The notes beneath the pieces were generated by a model. The model was not told the origin of the DNA. It searched no databases and saw only the letters and a list, made by a program, of their open reading frames with translations. 17,811 bases of DNA from Candidatus Magasanikiibacteriota bacterium (GTDB lineage: Bacteria > Patescibacteriota > Patescibacteriia > Magasanikbacterales > UBA922), in assembly GCA_003230965.1 (NCBI GenBank), contig QIHL01000082.1, forward strand, positions 1 to 17,811, in the 5' to 3' direction. This document shows positions 6,823 through 15,654 of this stretch, piece after piece. Positions within the stretch are counted from its first letter, which is position 1. The number at the start of each line of letters is the position of its first letter. A program made the position numbers and the translations under genes.

Positions 6823-9513
6823 ATGCCGATATACAAACGCCAATGGAATGCGGAAAAGGAACGAAAGTTTTTTTCCAATTTTAGAGATGCCATGCCTGTG
6901 CCCGATTTAATTGAAGCACAAAAAAAATCATACGCATGGTTTTTTTCTGATGGAGTCAAAGAACTCTTTGACGAAATTTCTCCTGTGACCGATTTTACTG
7001 GTCGCGACCTTGAGATTTATTTTGAGGATTACTATATTGATGAACCAAAATTTGATGAACGCACATGTCGTGAAAAGAATATCACATTTGAGGCACCAAT
7101 TCGTGTGAACGTCCATCTTATAAATAAACGTTCAGGTAAAGAACAAAAACAAGAAATTTATCTGGGTGATATTCCAGTGATGACTGATCGTGGAACTTTT
7201 GTAGTGAATGGGATTGAACGTGTTGTGGTTTCCCAGCTTATTCGTAGTCCTGGTGCATTTTTTTCTGCACAACTTATTCGTGGACGCCGTTTTTATGGTG
7301 CAAAAATAATTCCGAATCGTGGTGCTTGGATTGAAATTGAAACTGATCAAAATAATGTACTCTGGGTGAAAGTGGATCGTAAGAGAAAAGTGGCAGCAAC
7401 ATCACTTTTGCGTGCATTTGGTTATACAAATGACGAAGAAATTGAAAAACTTTTCAAAGATGTAAACACGCATCCAAATATTGATTATGTTGAAGCGACA
7501 TTAAAGAAAGATATTGCAAGTAATGAAGAAGAAGGATTGGTAGAAGTCTATAAACGTATTCGTCCTGGTGATCTTGCAACACCAGACAATGCTCGCAGTC
7601 TTATTCATGCTATGTTTTTCAATTTTGATCGGTATGATTTAGGGCGTGTTGGTGTGTACAAGTTCAATATTAAATTTGATTTGAATCTCGCTAACAAACA
7701 ATTTGATGACAGAGAAGAGCGTGTACTTTCTCCTGAAAAATTGTTACTTGTGCTGAAAGAAGTGATTCGTCTAAATGTGACACAAGAAGAACCAGATGAT
7801 ATTGATCATCTTGGCAATCGTCGTGTTCGCGCAGTTGGTGAATTAGTACAGAATCGTTTTCGTGTCGGGCTTGCTCGTATGGAACGTATTGTAAAAGATA
7901 GAATGAGTACCTATGATCTGGATACTTTGTCACCAAACAAATTGATCAATGCACGACCAGTGATTGGGGCAGTACGTGAATTTTTTATGAGTTCACAGTT
8001 GTCACAGTTTATGGATCAGATTAACCCAGTTGCTGAATTGGAACACAAACGTCGTATTTCTGCACTTGGTCCTGGAGGGCTTTCTCGTGATCGTGCTGGA
8101 TTTGAAGTTCGTGATGTACATACTACTCACTATGGTCGTATTTGTCCTATTGCTACACCAGAAGGACCAAACATCGGGCTGGTCGGTCACTTATCTACGT
8201 TTGCAAAGATAAACTCGTTTGGCTTTTTGGAAACACCATATCGTAAAATTGTGCATGACGTACCAAATAAAGCTAAATTTATTGAAGGTGAATTTGCACG
8301 AGAAGATATTAAAAAAATTGTAAAAAAGGGAGAAAAAATTTCCGCTACGCAAGCTAAAGCATTGGAAAAAGAAAAAGATTTAAGCACCATTCCAGTTATG
8401 CCACGCGTAACGAGTGAAATTGTATATCTAAACTCTTTTCAAGAAGAACGTATAGTTACTGCAAGTGCAACAACTGAAACTAATGAGCATGGTATTTTGA
8501 TAGGGAATCGTGTTTCTGCACGTGTCCACGGACATCCAGAAACTATTGAAATCTATAAAGTAGATTATTTAGATGTTGCATCAAATCAGATTTTGAGTGT
8601 TGCGACGAGTCTTATTCCATTTCTTGAACATGACGATGCAACGCGTGCTTTGATGGGAACGAACATGCAACGCCAAGCCGTACCATGTATCACTCCAGAT
8701 GCTCCGTATGTTGGAACTGGTATTGAGCGCGCTGCTGCAGTGAATAGTGGTCATGTCTATTTGGCAAAAGATGATGGAGAGATTACTGCTGTTGATGGTA
8801 ATAGCATTCAATTAACAACAAAAAAAGGAAAAGTTATTGAGTATAAATTGCAAAAGTTTGTTCGTTCCAATGCATCTAGTTGTATCAATCAACGTCCAAC
8901 TGTTGTACTTGGACAGAAAGTAAAGAAAGATGATTTATTATGTGATGGACCTAGCATTGATAATGGAGAGGTTGCACTTGGACAAAATGTACTAGTCGCC
9001 TACATGATGTGGGACGGATTCAATTACGAAGATGCAATTGTTATTTCAGAACGATTAGTGCGTAATGATCGCTACACATCAGTGCATATTAAAAATTTTC
9101 AGAATGATGTACGTGAAACTAAACTAGGACCTGAAGTGGTTACAAGTGATATTCCAAATGTCAGTGAAGAAAAATTGAAAAACTTGGATTCTGAAGGCAT
9201 TGTCCGTGTTGGTGCAGAAGTTCACTCTAGTGATATCTTGGTTGGAAAGATAACACCAAAAGGTGAGACTGAGTTGACTCCAGAAGAACGATTACTTCGT
9301 GCAATTTTTGGAGAAAAAGCGCGCGACGTGCGTGATTCATCTTTGTATCTTTCTCAAGGAGATCATGGAAAAGTAACTGACGTGAAAATATTTACTGCTG
9401 ATGAAGGAGATAAATTGCAACCTGGCGTAATTAAGCAAGTGCAAGTTACAGTATTCAAGTCGGTGATAAGATGTCTGGACGTCATGGAAATAAAGGGGTT
9501 ATTTCTCGTGTAG
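6823..9513 (+). CDS. rpoB: RNA polymerase beta subunit, 5' part (frame broken near 9452)
   Basis: RpoB forms, with RpoC, the catalytic cleft of RNA polymerase. I start it at the ATG at 6823 (MPIYKRQWNAEKERKFF), which fits the family N-terminus; the in-frame ATG at 6751 would add 24 hydrophobic residues and lies inside the terminator hairpin. Visible features are the RSPGAFF lobe motif and the rifampicin-binding region from residue 390 (SSQLSQFMDQINPVAELEHKRRISALGPGG), with Q395, D398, H408, R411 and S413 equal to E. coli Q513, D516, H526, R529 and S531. ATPEGPNIGLVG and the flap region follow. True homology ends at about residue 876-877 (KQVQVTV); the remaining 20 codons to the TAG are out-of-frame read-through. 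The rest of RpoB continues in another frame from 9453. Joined, the protein would be about 1,135 residues plus about five that are missing. Confidence 0.93.
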   Translation: MPIYKRQWNAEKERKFFSNFRDAMPVPDLIEAQKKSYAWFFSDGVKELFDEISPVTDFTGRDLEIYFEDYYIDEPKFDERTCREKNITFEAPIRVNVHLINKRSGKEQKQEIYLGDIPVMTDRGTFVVNGIERVVVSQLIRSPGAFFSAQLIRGRRFYGAKIIPNRGAWIEIETDQNNVLWVKVDRKRKVAATSLLRAFGYTNDEEIEKLFKDVNTHPNIDYVEATLKKDIASNEEEGLVEVYKRIRPGDLATPDNARSLIHAMFFNFDRYDLGRVGVYKFNIKFDLNLANKQFDDREERVLSPEKLLLVLKEVIRLNVTQEEPDDIDHLGNRRVRAVGELVQNRFRVGLARMERIVKDRMSTYDLDTLSPNKLINARPVIGAVREFFMSSQLSQFMDQINPVAELEHKRRISALGPGGLSRDRAGFEVRDVHTTHYGRICPIATPEGPNIGLVGHLSTFAKINSFGFLETPYRKIVHDVPNKAKFIEGEFAREDIKKIVKKGEKISATQAKALEKEKDLSTIPVMPRVTSEIVYLNSFQEERIVTASATTETNEHGILIGNRVSARVHGHPETIEIYKVDYLDVASNQILSVATSLIPFLEHDDATRALMGTNMQRQAVPCITPDAPYVGTGIERAAAVNSGHVYLAKDDGEITAVDGNSIQLTTKKGKVIEYKLQKFVRSNASSCINQRPTVVLGQKVKKDDLLCDGPSIDNGEVALGQNVLVAYMMWDGFNYEDAIVISERLVRNDRYTSVHIKNFQNDVRETKLGPEVVTSDIPNVSEEKLKNLDSEGIVRVGAEVHSSDILVGKITPKGETELTPEERLLRAIFGEKARDVRDSSLYLSQGDHGKVTDVKIFTADEGDKLQPGVIKQVQVTVFKSVIRCLDVMEIKGLFLV
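9445..9470 (+). other. rpoB: Frameshift with small deletion inside rpoB
   Basis: Upstream codons read ...GVIKQVQVTV and stop matching at 9451-9453. From 9453 the next frame reads IQVGDKMSGRHGNKG. Homologues have about five residues between these blocks (VQKRK in B. subtilis, AVKRR in E. coli). A loss of 16 nt (3n+1) explains both the missing residues and the frame change. The lost stretch holds the lysine equivalent to E. coli beta K1065, an active-site residue; K1073 (the K of GDK) remains. Confidence 0.85.
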
Positions 9514-10232
9514 TTCCTGTTGAAGACATGCCATTTTTAGAAGACGGTACTCCTATAGATATTATTTTGTCTCCGCTTGGTGTTGTATCTCGTATGAATT
9601 TGGGGCAGTTGCTTGAAACGCATTTAGGGCTTGCTGCGAATGCTCTTGGTTATCGTGCTGCAACTCCAGTATTGAATGGTATTACAGAAAAACAAATTCG
9701 TGCTGAATTAGAAAAAGCTGGTATGCCAGTTGACGGACAGTTACAACTATTTGATGGACGTACAGGTGAACCGTTTGATAATAAGATAACAGTTGGGTAC
9801 AACTACATGTTGAAACTGAACCACATGGTAGAAGATAAGATCCACCAACGTTCCATTGGTCCATACAGCTTAATCACCCAACAGCCACTCGGTGGTAAGG
9901 CACAATTCGGCGGGCAACGTTTTGGAGAAATGGAAGTCTGGGCGTTGGAGGCCTATGGTGCAGCACACACTTTGCAAGAGATATTGACTATCAAATCTGA
10001 TGATGTGCCTGGACGATCAAAAGCATACGAATCTATTATTAAAGGACAGCCGATTACCCGTGTTAATTTGCCAGAATCTTTTAACGTATTGGTTCGTGAA
10101 CTGAAGGGGTTGGTTTTGGATGTAAAATTACTTTCAAAGGTTGGCGATTCATATATTCCAACAGATGAAATTCGTGATGCAAAAAAGGACGCTGAGTCTG
10201 CTGAATCGGAAGATGATGAGGGAACACGCTAA
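9453..10232 (+). CDS. rpoB: RNA polymerase beta subunit, 3' part
   Basis: This frame carries the C-terminal 259 residues of RpoB. It begins with IQVGDKMSGRHGNKG around the active-site lysine of GDK, continues through EDMPFLEDGTPIDIILSPLGV and SRMNLGQLLETHLG, then PLGGKAQFGGQRFGEMEVWALE and YGAAHTLQEIL, which contact RpoC, and ends in an acidic tail (DAESAESEDDEG). The first ATG in this frame is at 9471 (MSGRHG), but that is an internal methionine, not a plausible gene start: no promoter, ribosome site or domain boundary is there. I treat it as the continuation of the upstream fragment after a frameshift. rpoC starts 43 nt downstream, consistent with an rpoBC operon. Confidence 0.93.
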   Translation: MQVGDKMSGRHGNKGVISRVVPVEDMPFLEDGTPIDIILSPLGVVSRMNLGQLLETHLGLAANALGYRAATPVLNGITEKQIRAELEKAGMPVDGQLQLFDGRTGEPFDNKITVGYNYMLKLNHMVEDKIHQRSIGPYSLITQQPLGGKAQFGGQRFGEMEVWALEAYGAAHTLQEILTIKSDDVPGRSKAYESIIKGQPITRVNLPESFNVLVRELKGLVLDVKLLSKVGDSYIPTDEIRDAKKDAESAESEDDEGTR

Positions 10233-10275
10233 GCTACATTGAACATTTAACCTTATCAACTTCTAAATATATTCT

Positions 10276-13200
10276 ATGTCTACAACACGAGATACACTTC
10301 ACTCCATGACTTTTGACGCACTGTCCTTAAAACTTGCATCTCCAGAGATTGTCCGTGATTGGTCGTACGGTGAAGTTACTAAACCAGAAACTATTAACTA
10401 CCGTACTCAAAAGCCAGAGAAAGGCGGTTTGTTTGCCGAAGAAATTTTTGGTCCAACAAAAGATTGGGAATGTTATTGTGGTAAATACAAGAAGATTAGA
10501 TACAAAGGAATTGTTTGTGATAAGTGTGGCGTAGAAGTTACCAATTCACTCGTACGTCGTAAACGAATGGGGCACATAGAATTGTCCAGCCCTGTAACAC
10601 ATATTTGGTTTCTTCGTTCTATTCCATCAAAGATTGGATTGGTCCTTGATTTATCTATTCAGAATTTGGAAAAAGTTATTTACTTTGCATCTTTTATAAT
10701 TACGAAAATTGATGAAAATGCAAATAAAGAAACTCAGGATTCTTTGAAAAAAGAATACAAGAATAAAAAGAAACAGCTTGAGCAAGAATACGAAATAAAA
10801 TTGAAAGATGCACAAGATAAAAAACAAGGTAAAGACGTTACAGAAGCAATTGCTGAAGATCATAACCGCAAATTAGAATCACTTGATGAAGATATGGCAG
10901 CAGCTGAATCTGAAATTAAGGATTTGAGAATGCTCAACATTATTTCTGAGCATCGTTATCAAGAATTGTCTTTACGTTATGGGCACATGTTTGAAGCATC
11001 AATAGGTGCTGAAGCAATTTATCATTTATTAAAAAATTTGAATTTGAAAAAGACGATTGAAAATTTGACAGCGGAAATTGAAAAGAGCAAGGGCGCAAAG
11101 CGTGATAGATTAGTTCGTCGCGTAAAGCTATTAAAGAGTCTATACAAAAATGGCATTCAACCAGAGTGGATGGTACTTACGGTTATACCAGTAATTCCGC
11201 CAGATTTACGTCCAATGGTGGTGCTAGACGGTGGTCGTTTTGCAACAAGCGATTTGAATGATCTGTATCGCCGTGTTATCAATCGCAACAATCGTTTACG
11301 TCGCTTGCTTGATTTGAATGCGCCAGAAGTTATCTGTCGTAACGAACGACGTATGCTCCAAGAAGCAGTAGACGCATTGATTGATAATAGTTCACGTTCC
11401 TCAAAAACTGTTACAGCATCAACTGGACAAAAACGACAACTGCGTTCACTTGCTGATATCTTGAAAGGAAAGCAGGGACGTTTTCGTCAGAACTTGCTCG
11501 GGAAACGTGTTGATTATTCAGGACGTTCAGTGATTGTAGTTGGACCGCACTTGAGTATTGATCAATGTGGATTGCCAAAGCGTATGGCATTGGAACTTTT
11601 CAAGCCATTCGTTATGGCAGAATTGATTAAACGAGAACTTGCGCACAATGTTCGTAGCGCCAGTCGTTACATTGAAACGAATGCACCAGAAGTTTGGGAT
11701 ATTCTTGAAGAAATTACAAAAGGAAGTCGTGTACTTCTCAATCGTGCACCAACCTTGCACCGTTTAGGTATTCAAGCATTTCGTCCACAGCTCGTAGAAG
11801 GAAAAGCTATTCACTTGCATCCGTTGGTTTGTCCTGCATTCAATGCTGATTTTGATGGAGATCAAATGGCGGTTCATGTACCATTGACTGATGAAGCAAA
11901 ATGGGAAGCAGAAAATATTATGGCGAGTGAAAAGAATTTGCTCAAACCAGCAACTGGTCAGCCGATTGCTACGCCACAGCAGGATATTACTTTAGGATCA
12001 TATTATTTGACTCGGTACGAAAGTACAGATACTGGAGATGTAAAGAAATACTTTGGAGATATAACTGAAGCAAAATATGCGTACAAAGTTAATAACATCA
12101 ATTTACAAGAACGTATTATTGTTCGCTTTTCTGAAGAGTCTATGAATAAGTTTGAAGAGGGTACGTCGCACTTAGTAAAAACTTCCATCGGGCGTATTCT
12201 TTTCAACGAAATTCTTCCTAACAAGATTCCATACTATAATGAATCAATAACCAAGAAACATTTAAGCCTCATTATTCGTCAACTATTGGAATTTTATGGA
12301 CAGGAGCGTACTGCTCAAACATTGGATGATTTGAAAAATCTTGGATTTAAATATGTTACAAAATCTGGATATTCACTTTGTATGTCTGACTTTGAAAATA
12401 TTGAAGAAAAAGCAGAAATTTTGGAAGACGGATATACGCAAGTTGATGAGGTACGTGATCAATACAATGAAGGGTTGTTGACTGATTCTGAACGCCACAG
12501 TAAAGTGTTGGAAATTTGGACTGGTGTGAAAGAAAAAGTCGTGTCTTTCAACAAAGATGCATTGAATAAAGACGGTTCGGTCTTTGCTATGATTGATTCT
12601 GGTGCTCGTGGTAGTTGGGGGCAACTTGGTCAGGTCATTGGGATGAAAGGGTTAGTTGTCTCTCCAGGTGGAGATATTATTGAATTGCCAGTAACTGGAA
12701 ATTTCAAAGAAGGATTTGATGTTCTTGAGTTTTTTATCTCTTCGCATGGTACACGTAAAGGATTGAGTGACACTGCACTTCGTACTGCAAACGCTGGATA
12801 CCTAACTCGTCGTCTAGTAGATGTTGCTCAAGATGTCGTTGTAACGCATGATGATTGTGGAGACACTGATGGTGAAATTTTTACTATAAAAGAATCTGAA
12901 GAAATTGGAGAAAAATTGTATGAACGTGTGCTTGGTCGTTTTACATTGAGAGATGTCAAAGAAGGCAATAAGGTAATTGTGAAGTCTGGTGAACCAATCA
13001 CAGAAGAAGCTGCCCGTATTATCAAAGAGAAACAAATTGATAATATCCACGTGCGTAGTGTATTGCAATGTGAATTGACTAAAGGTATTTGTGTAAAATG
13101 TTATGGGTTTGACTTGGGTAATGGACGACCTATAAAGAAAGGTATTGCCGCAGGTATTATTGCAGCACAATCAATTGGTGAACCTGGTACTCAGTTGACG

Positions 13201-14220
13201 ATGCGTACTTTCCATTTGGGAGGTGTTGCTGGTGGAGATATTACTCAAGGTCTTCCGCGTGTTGAAGAATTGTTTGAAGCACGCAATCCAAAACATAAAG
13301 CAGTTTTATCTGAAGTGGAAGGAACGATTGAAATTGAAGATGCCGATGGAAAGATTATCACTAGCCCGACTGGTCGTAAAGTTTTTGAAGGTCGTCGTGG
13401 GCAAAAGATTATACGTGTATACTTTGAAGGTGTAGATGAAATGACTGAAAAAGTTCGCAAAGTTGATGAAGTCAAAGTTGTAGACGGACAAAAAGTAAAA
13501 AAAGGTGATGTCTTGATTGTTCGTGGAAGCTCTGGTGAAGAAGTACAAGCCGAATACACTGGTACCGTCATGGTGGACAAAAAATCAATTGTACTTTCCT
13601 ATACTGGCAAGCACACTCGTGAGTATATTGTTCCAATAGGCTACAAACTGTGGGTCAAAGATGGAGATGAGATTAAAAAAGGTGCACAGTTGACTGAAGG
13701 AAGTATTGAACTCAAAGAATTATTTGAATTGCGTGGTCGCGATGCAGTCCAGCGTTACATTCTCTCGGAGATACAAGAAATTTATGCATCACAAGGTCAG
13801 CGCTTGAACGATAAACACGTAGAGCTTATCATTCGTCAAATGTTTTCTCGCGTGTATGTAGAAGATCCTGGTGATACTGATTTGCTTCCTGGTGAAATTG
13901 TAGAAAAAGAACAGTTGCGTGTGGCAAATGATCTAGCAAAGAAAGAAAAAAAGACAGAGGCAACTGCCAGAGAACTTTTCCTTGGTGTGAGTAAGGTTTC
14001 ACTTTCTACACAAAGTTTTCTCTCGTCTGCATCTTTCCAAGAAACTGCTCGTGTACTTATCAACGCAGCGATTACAGGAAAGGTTGATTATTTGTCTGGT
14101 CTGAAGGAAAATGTGATTATCGGTCGCTTAATTCCAGCTGGTACAGGGTTTGGAACAGACGAGGCTGCTGAAGCAGTTGAAGAAATACGCGAAGAGGATC
14201 AAGCAGAGGCATATCAATAA
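10276..14220 (+). CDS. rpoC: RNA polymerase beta' subunit
   Basis: The 1,314-residue protein is complete and intact. In order: N-terminal zinc site C66, C68, C81, C84 (CYCGKYK ... CDKCGVEV); a clamp region with a charged coiled-coil insert at about 150-215; the lid and rudder region ending in KRVDYSGRSVIVVGP; the catalytic NADFDGDQM (523-531; D525, D527, D529 bind Mg2+); the second zinc site C861, C932, C939, C942; and the bridge helix and trigger loop AAQSIGEPGTQLTMRTFHLGG (963-983) with R977 and H980 equal to E. coli R933 and H936. A jaw/hybrid-motif region follows, then the omega-binding C-terminus. The coiled-coil insert makes the Mg motif about 65 residues later than in E. coli. It is translated from a site without a Shine-Dalgarno and probably cotranscribed with rpoB. 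Its TAA abuts the convergent permease stop with no gap. Confidence 0.98.
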   Translation: MSTTRDTLHSMTFDALSLKLASPEIVRDWSYGEVTKPETINYRTQKPEKGGLFAEEIFGPTKDWECYCGKYKKIRYKGIVCDKCGVEVTNSLVRRKRMGHIELSSPVTHIWFLRSIPSKIGLVLDLSIQNLEKVIYFASFIITKIDENANKETQDSLKKEYKNKKKQLEQEYEIKLKDAQDKKQGKDVTEAIAEDHNRKLESLDEDMAAAESEIKDLRMLNIISEHRYQELSLRYGHMFEASIGAEAIYHLLKNLNLKKTIENLTAEIEKSKGAKRDRLVRRVKLLKSLYKNGIQPEWMVLTVIPVIPPDLRPMVVLDGGRFATSDLNDLYRRVINRNNRLRRLLDLNAPEVICRNERRMLQEAVDALIDNSSRSSKTVTASTGQKRQLRSLADILKGKQGRFRQNLLGKRVDYSGRSVIVVGPHLSIDQCGLPKRMALELFKPFVMAELIKRELAHNVRSASRYIETNAPEVWDILEEITKGSRVLLNRAPTLHRLGIQAFRPQLVEGKAIHLHPLVCPAFNADFDGDQMAVHVPLTDEAKWEAENIMASEKNLLKPATGQPIATPQQDITLGSYYLTRYESTDTGDVKKYFGDITEAKYAYKVNNINLQERIIVRFSEESMNKFEEGTSHLVKTSIGRILFNEILPNKIPYYNESITKKHLSLIIRQLLEFYGQERTAQTLDDLKNLGFKYVTKSGYSLCMSDFENIEEKAEILEDGYTQVDEVRDQYNEGLLTDSERHSKVLEIWTGVKEKVVSFNKDALNKDGSVFAMIDSGARGSWGQLGQVIGMKGLVVSPGGDIIELPVTGNFKEGFDVLEFFISSHGTRKGLSDTALRTANAGYLTRRLVDVAQDVVVTHDDCGDTDGEIFTIKESEEIGEKLYERVLGRFTLRDVKEGNKVIVKSGEPITEEAARIIKEKQIDNIHVRSVLQCELTKGICVKCYGFDLGNGRPIKKGIAAGIIAAQSIGEPGTQLTMRTFHLGGVAGGDITQGLPRVEELFEARNPKHKAVLSEVEGTIEIEDADGKIITSPTGRKVFEGRRGQKIIRVYFEGVDEMTEKVRKVDEVKVVDGQKVKKGDVLIVRGSSGEEVQAEYTGTVMVDKKSIVLSYTGKHTREYIVPIGYKLWVKDGDEIKKGAQLTEGSIELKELFELRGRDAVQRYILSEIQEIYASQGQRLNDKHVELIIRQMFSRVYVEDPGDTDLLPGEIVEKEQLRVANDLAKKEKKTEATARELFLGVSKVSLSTQSFLSSASFQETARVLINAAITGKVDYLSGLKENVIIGRLIPAGTGFGTDEAAEAVEEIREEDQAEAYQ

Positions 14221-15528
14221 TCATGATTTAATAGGTGGCAAAAGATTATATTTTCTGCGAAATCTATATATCCATTCAATCAGAAATGCAAAGATAAACA
14301 ATCCAATAGCAGATAGAAATTGTGTGAGTGTATGAGCCTCTGCGTACCAGAGTAAAGCGATAAGTGCAGTCATGCAAAGAACTGCTCCAATGCCAGAGAT
14401 CCATCTGTTGCCACTGGTTTCTTTTGCCAATTTTATTGCAGACATATTCACAACAGCAAAGATAAGCAAAAAGCCAGCACTTCCTGCAGTAGATATACTT
14501 GCCAGTGGCAAAAAGTTTGCAACGAGAAGGGTTATTGCTGCAGTGATAATCATTCCATCTATGTGTTTGTGCCACAGACGTTTTTCTAATGCTTTGGGCA
14601 TTTCACCATTTTTTGCAATAGTGTAACTTACACGTGCTGCGCCAAAAAGTGTTGCATTGATTGCAGAGGCAGTGGAGAGAAGTGCAGCAATTGTAATGAG
14701 TATAAATCCGTTTTGTCCAAGAAATGGTTTGGCAGCTTCTGCGAGTGCATAGTCGCGTGCACCAAGAATTTGATTGATTGGTAGATTTCCAATAGCTACG
14801 ATTGCCACAAGTATGTAGAGTAGAATCACGAACAGCACACTTGAATAATATGCACGTGGTAATGTTTTTTTTGGATTACGTGCATTGTGTGCTGTGTTTG
14901 CAATCAATTCAAAACCTTCGTATGCGACAAAAATAATCATACCGCCGACGATGAGTGAGAGTGGGCTGGACCATGTTGCTGGTGCTAAACGTGAGACATG
15001 GACTAATGATAATCCAGCACCAACAAAAAAGATTAGTATTGTTAGCTTGAACCATACAATCCATTGTTCTGCTTTGCCAACGATGTTTGCACTCAAGAAA
15101 TTTAGCAAAAGCATCAATACAAGAATTCCACTAATGAGCACGTGTTTCCATAATTCTTGTGTACTCGCTGGAAAGAATGTTGCTCCGTAACTACCAAAAG
15201 CATACGCATAGAGCGAGAGCATGACGATGTAACTAATCCACAATAAAACATTAAGTGATCCACTGAATAGTCCACTGCCAAACGCTTTTACTAAAAATGT
15301 TACAGTACCACCTTCAGATGGATAGCGGACAGACAATTTAGTATAGGAATACGATGTTACAAGCGCGATAATTCCTGCAACAAGAAATGCAATCGGTGTT
15401 CCGCCATGTGCGATTTGAACTGCCAGACCAAGTACAGCAAAAATTCCACCACCAACCATGCCACCAATACCTATGGCGACAATTGACCAAAAGCCAAGTA
15501 ATTTTCGTGAAGTTTTTTTTTGTTTCAT
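14221..15528 (-). CDS. APC-superfamily amino acid/polyamine permease
   Basis: The 435-residue, strongly hydrophobic protein has about 12 membrane helices. Helix 1 carries the family glycine motif IGIGGMVGGGIFAVLG, followed by YTKLSVRYPSEGGTVTF and, in the middle, AYEGFELIANTAHNARNPKKTLPRAYY, all typical of APC amino acid-polyamine-organocation transporters. Substrate cannot be read from sequence; uptake of an amino acid or amine would suit an organism with few biosynthetic genes. I use the ATG at 15528 (MKQKKTSRKLLGFW), not the one at 15594, because the promoter lies inside that 22-codon extension. It seems monocistronic, between rpoC and ruvC, and ends in TGA directly against the rpoC stop, so any terminator for it must lie within rpoC. 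Confidence 0.9.
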   Translation of the reverse strand: MKQKKTSRKLLGFWSIVAIGIGGMVGGGIFAVLGLAVQIAHGGTPIAFLVAGIIALVTSYSYTKLSVRYPSEGGTVTFLVKAFGSGLFSGSLNVLLWISYIVMLSLYAYAFGSYGATFFPASTQELWKHVLISGILVLMLLLNFLSANIVGKAEQWIVWFKLTILIFFVGAGLSLVHVSRLAPATWSSPLSLIVGGMIIFVAYEGFELIANTAHNARNPKKTLPRAYYSSVLFVILLYILVAIVAIGNLPINQILGARDYALAEAAKPFLGQNGFILITIAALLSTASAINATLFGAARVSYTIAKNGEMPKALEKRLWHKHIDGMIITAAITLLVANFLPLASISTAGSAGFLLIFAVVNMSAIKLAKETSGNRWISGIGAVLCMTALIALLWYAEAHTLTQFLSAIGLFIFAFLIEWIYRFRRKYNLLPPIKS

Positions 15529-15558
15529 AGATATTATTTTGAGTAGCAACTTTTTGTA

Positions 15559-15587
15559 AGTGTAGTATTGTATAAAACAAAAGTCAA
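15559..15587 (-). promoter_or_regulatory. Promoter of the permease gene
   Basis: The minus strand has TTGACT (15587-15582), a 17-nt spacer and TACACT (15564-15559, 4/6 to consensus). The predicted transcription start near 15552 leaves about 24 nt before the ATG at 15528. It rules against the longer upstream start at 15594. Confidence 0.55.
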
Positions 15588-15634
15588 TTTTCAAATGAGT
15601 TAGACAATTGTTTTTTTTTCTAATTCAGGTAAGA

Positions 15635-15640
15635 TATAGT
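15635..15640 (+). promoter_or_regulatory. Probable -10 box of ruvC
   Basis: TATAGT (5/6 to TATAAT) lies 14 nt before the ruvC ATG. Upstream at the -35 distance there is only a T run. The predicted transcription start is about 8 nt before the ATG, so the leader is very short. Confidence 0.4.
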
Positions 15641-15654
15641 AAGAAAGAATATAT

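Noticed and set aside
9445..9470. Programmed ribosomal frameshift in rpoB
   Set aside because: A programmed shift would leave all codons present. Here about five conserved residues are absent, and I see no clear slippery heptamer with a downstream structure.
9471..10232. The 3' rpoB fragment as an independent gene starting at ATG 9471, or a naturally split rpoB
   Set aside because: The ATG is the conserved internal methionine of GDKM-GRHGNKG, family residues continue upstream of it to 9453, and conserved residues are missing at the join. A real split gene would keep them.
14221..14223. TGA recoding as in Gracilibacteria/Absconditabacteria
   Set aside because: The permease ends in TGA exactly at a natural C-terminus and at the rpoC boundary, and no other gene here has an internal TGA.
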